The notes under the pieces: model-generated | What the model was told of the DNA's origin: nothing | The model's input: only the letters and a program-made list of their open reading frames with translations | Database searches by the model: none | Program-made: the position numbers and the translations under genes | Part shown: positions 6,458 to 7,975 of the stretch, piece after piece | Position numbering within the stretch: the first letter of the stretch is position 1 | Layout of the letters: each line of letters starts with the position of its first letter | From: Bryobacterales bacterium | GTDB taxonomy: Bacteria > Acidobacteriota > Terriglobia > Bryobacterales > Bryobacteraceae | Direction of reading: 5' to 3' | Length of the DNA stretch: 7,975 nucleotides | Assembly (NCBI GenBank): GCA_020853155.1 | Contig: JADYZL010000211.1 | Location: 1 to 7,975, forward strand

Positions 6458-7330
6458 CTAGCGCAGTTGCGCGAAATCCCAGCGCCATTGATCTTCGGGA
6501 ACCAGGCTGCTATCCCCCCGTCCCACGCCCAGCCGGATGCCCGGCTTATTCTGGCCATGGAAATCGCTCCCACCCGTGCGCCCCAGTTCGTGGCGGTCCG
6601 CCAACGCCGCCAGCCATTCCGAATATGCGCGAGGTTGTTCCGAATGCCATACTTCGAGCGCCATCAGCCCCCGCGCCGCAATCCAGCCGCATAGTTTCTC
6701 CGCCTCTTCCCGCCGCTCTCCCCAGAACCGGATTGGGTGCGCCAAGCTGGGGATTCCGCCCGCCTCTCTCACGCGCGTAATCGTTTCGCTCAGGGGTGGA
6801 CAGCGCCGCGGCACGTAGTCTCCCGCGGATTCCCCAAAATACGACCGGAAGGCCTCATCGATCGAGTCCACATGCCCCTGTTCTTTCAGCAGGCGGGCAA
6901 GATGCACTCTGCCCGCCACCGGTCCTCCGTAGCGGCGCAACATCTTCTCCGTCACGTCGAGCCCGCGCTCCGTGAGCCGCTCGATCAGGGCACGATTGCG
7001 CTCCCAGCGGGAGTCAAGCAAGGTTCCCACCCATTCGCGAAAGGGCGCAGCGGGTTCGGCTTCGGGGAAGTAGGCCAGCAGATGCACGTCCGCGCGAAAG
7101 CCGGGCAGCATTGGTTTCGCCTCGTCATCGAGTGTGGTCGAAAGCTCCACTCCGGGAATCAGCCGAAGCCCGGCCTCGCCGGCCCGGCCTCGCGCTGCCT
7201 CCCACCCGTCGAAGGTGTCGTGGTCCGTGATGGCAAGCAGCGTGATGCCTGCCTGCGTAGCAGCATCGATCAACTCGCGCGGCGATGCAGTCCCGTCCGA
7301 TGCATTGGTATGAGTGTGAAGGTCGATCAT
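6458..7330 (-). CDS. PHP-family phosphoesterase, RNase AM / nucleoside bisphosphate phosphatase type
   Basis: 290 residues, complete. The polymerase-and-histidinol-phosphatase fold is plain: DLHTHTNASDG (3-13) with His5, His7 and Asp12; TDHDT (35-39) with His37; GVE (60-62) with Glu62; His83; GRVHLARLL (140-148) with His143; LAHP with His198; and GGSDFHG (253-259) with Asp256 and His258. All metal ligands of the trinuclear site are present, so it should be active. Length and the inserted RVHLA segment match the group of E. coli YciV/TrpH (RNase AM) and the 3',5'-nucleoside bisphosphate phosphatases, which remove 5'-terminal nucleotides from short RNA or the 3' phosphate from pAp-like molecules; which activity applies here is not visible. 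The ATG at 7328-7330 begins directly at the first metal motif; its ribosome binding site is weak (GAG close to the start). It lies 48 bases after the HAD gene and 18 bases before mutL, cytoplasmic. Confidence 0.9.
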   Translation of the reverse strand: MIDLHTHTNASDGTASPRELIDAATQAGITLLAITDHDTFDGWEAARGRAGEAGLRLIPGVELSTTLDDEAKPMLPGFRADVHLLAYFPEAEPAAPFREWVGTLLDSRWERNRALIERLTERGLDVTEKMLRRYGGPVAGRVHLARLLKEQGHVDSIDEAFRSYFGESAGDYVPRRCPPLSETITRVREAGGIPSLAHPIRFWGERREEAEKLCGWIAARGLMALEVWHSEQPRAYSEWLAALADRHELGRTGGSDFHGQNKPGIRLGVGRGDSSLVPEDQWRWDFAQLR

Positions 7331-7378
7331 CCGCTCTAACCAGCTTCCCGCACTTCGCCGCCGTTCCGCTGCCTCCGG

Positions 7379-7975
7379 CTAGAAGTGTTCTCTCAACTCG
7401 ACGAAGCGGTTCAATTCGAGGAGAGTCCCCGTACCCGGAACCAAGTCCTCATGCTCCAGATGCCAGTTCCGCACATGTGGGATATAGACGGCATTCATGC
7501 CAATCGCTAGCGCGGGATTAATGTCCGATTTTGGAGAGTTTCCAATCATCCACGAACAGGCCGCCTTCGCGCCGCGGCGCGCCAACAACGCGCGGTATGC
7601 CTCGGGTTCCTTCTCGCGCGCTACCACCACTTCCTCGAAGTAAGGCATGAGCCCGGAGTTCTTCACCTTCGCATTCTGTTCCGCGGGTTCACCCTTCGTG
7701 AACAGGGTGAGCTTGTGGCGGCGTGCCAGATGCGCCAGCGTCTCCTCGACTCCCGCGATCAACTCCAGCGGGTGCTCCATGATGCCCAGCGCAATCCGTC
7801 GCACCGCTTCCCGGTCTTCTTCATAAACCGGGCGCTCGCACAATTCCTCCATGCACTCCACCATATTCCGCCCAAACTGCACGCTGCCGTAGCCGTAGAG
7901 CACACGGTTGGTATCCTCGATCCGGTCCAGGCAACGCCGTACCTCGGCGTCGCTCATCCGGCTGTGCTTCAGGTA
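7379..7975 (-). CDS. HAD-superfamily hydrolase (partial, 5' end outside window)
   Basis: The last 198 residues of a haloacid-dehalogenase-like hydrolase; the frame stays open to base 7975. The usual motif I (Asp-x-Asp-x-Thr) near the N-terminus is absent from the visible part, so the true start lies beyond the right edge, and the in-frame ATG at 7955-7957 is probably internal. Counted from that ATG, the helical cap region covers the first 75 or so residues; LTLFTKG (about 98-104) supplies the motif II Thr, REKEPEAY (about 133-140) the motif III Lys, and GNSPKSDINPALAIGMNAVYI (about 158-178, region) the motif IV acidic residue. The motif IV pattern GNSPKSDINPA resembles phosphoglycolate-phosphatase-like and YjjG-like enzymes that act on small phosphorylated metabolites. 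The substrate cannot be assigned. It is the first visible gene of the leftward HAD, PHP, mutL group. Confidence 0.85.
   Translation of the reverse strand, partial: YLKHSRMSDAEVRRCLDRIEDTNRVLYGYGSVQFGRNMVECMEELCERPVYEEDREAVRRIALGIMEHPLELIAGVEETLAHLARRHKLTLFTKGEPAEQNAKVKNSGLMPYFEEVVVAREKEPEAYRALLARRGAKAACSWMIGNSPKSDINPALAIGMNAVYIPHVRNWHLEHEDLVPGTGTLLELNRFVELREHF

Noticed and set aside
5030..6694. Plus-strand open frames opposite mutL (5030-5905 and 5909-6694)
   Set aside because: Both are antisense shadows of mutL, which is complete and has every expected motif.
7379..7957. HAD gene as a complete 192-residue gene starting at base 7957
   Set aside because: The frame is open to the window edge and the catalytic motif I that normally opens the protein is missing, so the start must lie outside.

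Overview
The window reads as ordinary, dense, GC-rich bacterial chromosome: seven near-contiguous protein genes plus one more cut by the left edge (eight CDS in all), six of the gene gaps under 100 bases. The gene set suggests a soil Acidobacteriota-like bacterium (Solibacter/Bryobacter type): a secreted family-29 alpha-L-fucosidase beside sugar-type oxidoreductases, a CcmH-like protein with the unusual Ser-Pro-Cys-Cys motif, and a long MutL with its own endonuclease motifs. This placement is inferred from protein character and was not tested by a search. I saw no mobile element, CRISPR array, tRNA, rRNA or phage gene.

Left block (about 1-3734, all minus strand, transcribed right to left): a secreted two-domain cupin protein, a D-2-hydroxyacid dehydrogenase, a secreted GH29 alpha-L-fucosidase, and a Rossmann-fold NAD-dependent epimerase/dehydratase that runs off the left edge. 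The dehydrogenase stop and the fucosidase start are one base apart, and the epimerase follows after 40 bases with a good ribosome binding site. This looks like an operon for using a fucosylated glycan or a sugar acid; the pathway itself cannot be read from the sequence.

Centre (3735-4243): a short divergent intergenic region carrying two copies of an 8-base repeat one helical turn apart, then a single plus-strand gene for a small membrane-anchored CcmH/CcdA-partner-like protein, whose usual Cys-x-x-Cys is replaced by Ser-Pro-Cys-Cys. Its stop codon faces the mutL stop codon across only 3 bases.

Right block (4247-7975, all minus strand): a HAD-family hydrolase (its 5' end lies beyond the window), a PHP-family phosphoesterase and mutL, in that transcription order and closely spaced, so probably one operon with its promoter outside the window. 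The PHP protein resembles the RNase AM / 3',5'-nucleoside bisphosphate phosphatase group; MutL is complete and has the endonuclease-type C-terminus found in bacteria without MutH.

I do not see a clear novel system here. The observations most worth checking are the Cys-Cys variant of CcmH and the secreted bicupin at the head of the fucosidase cluster.
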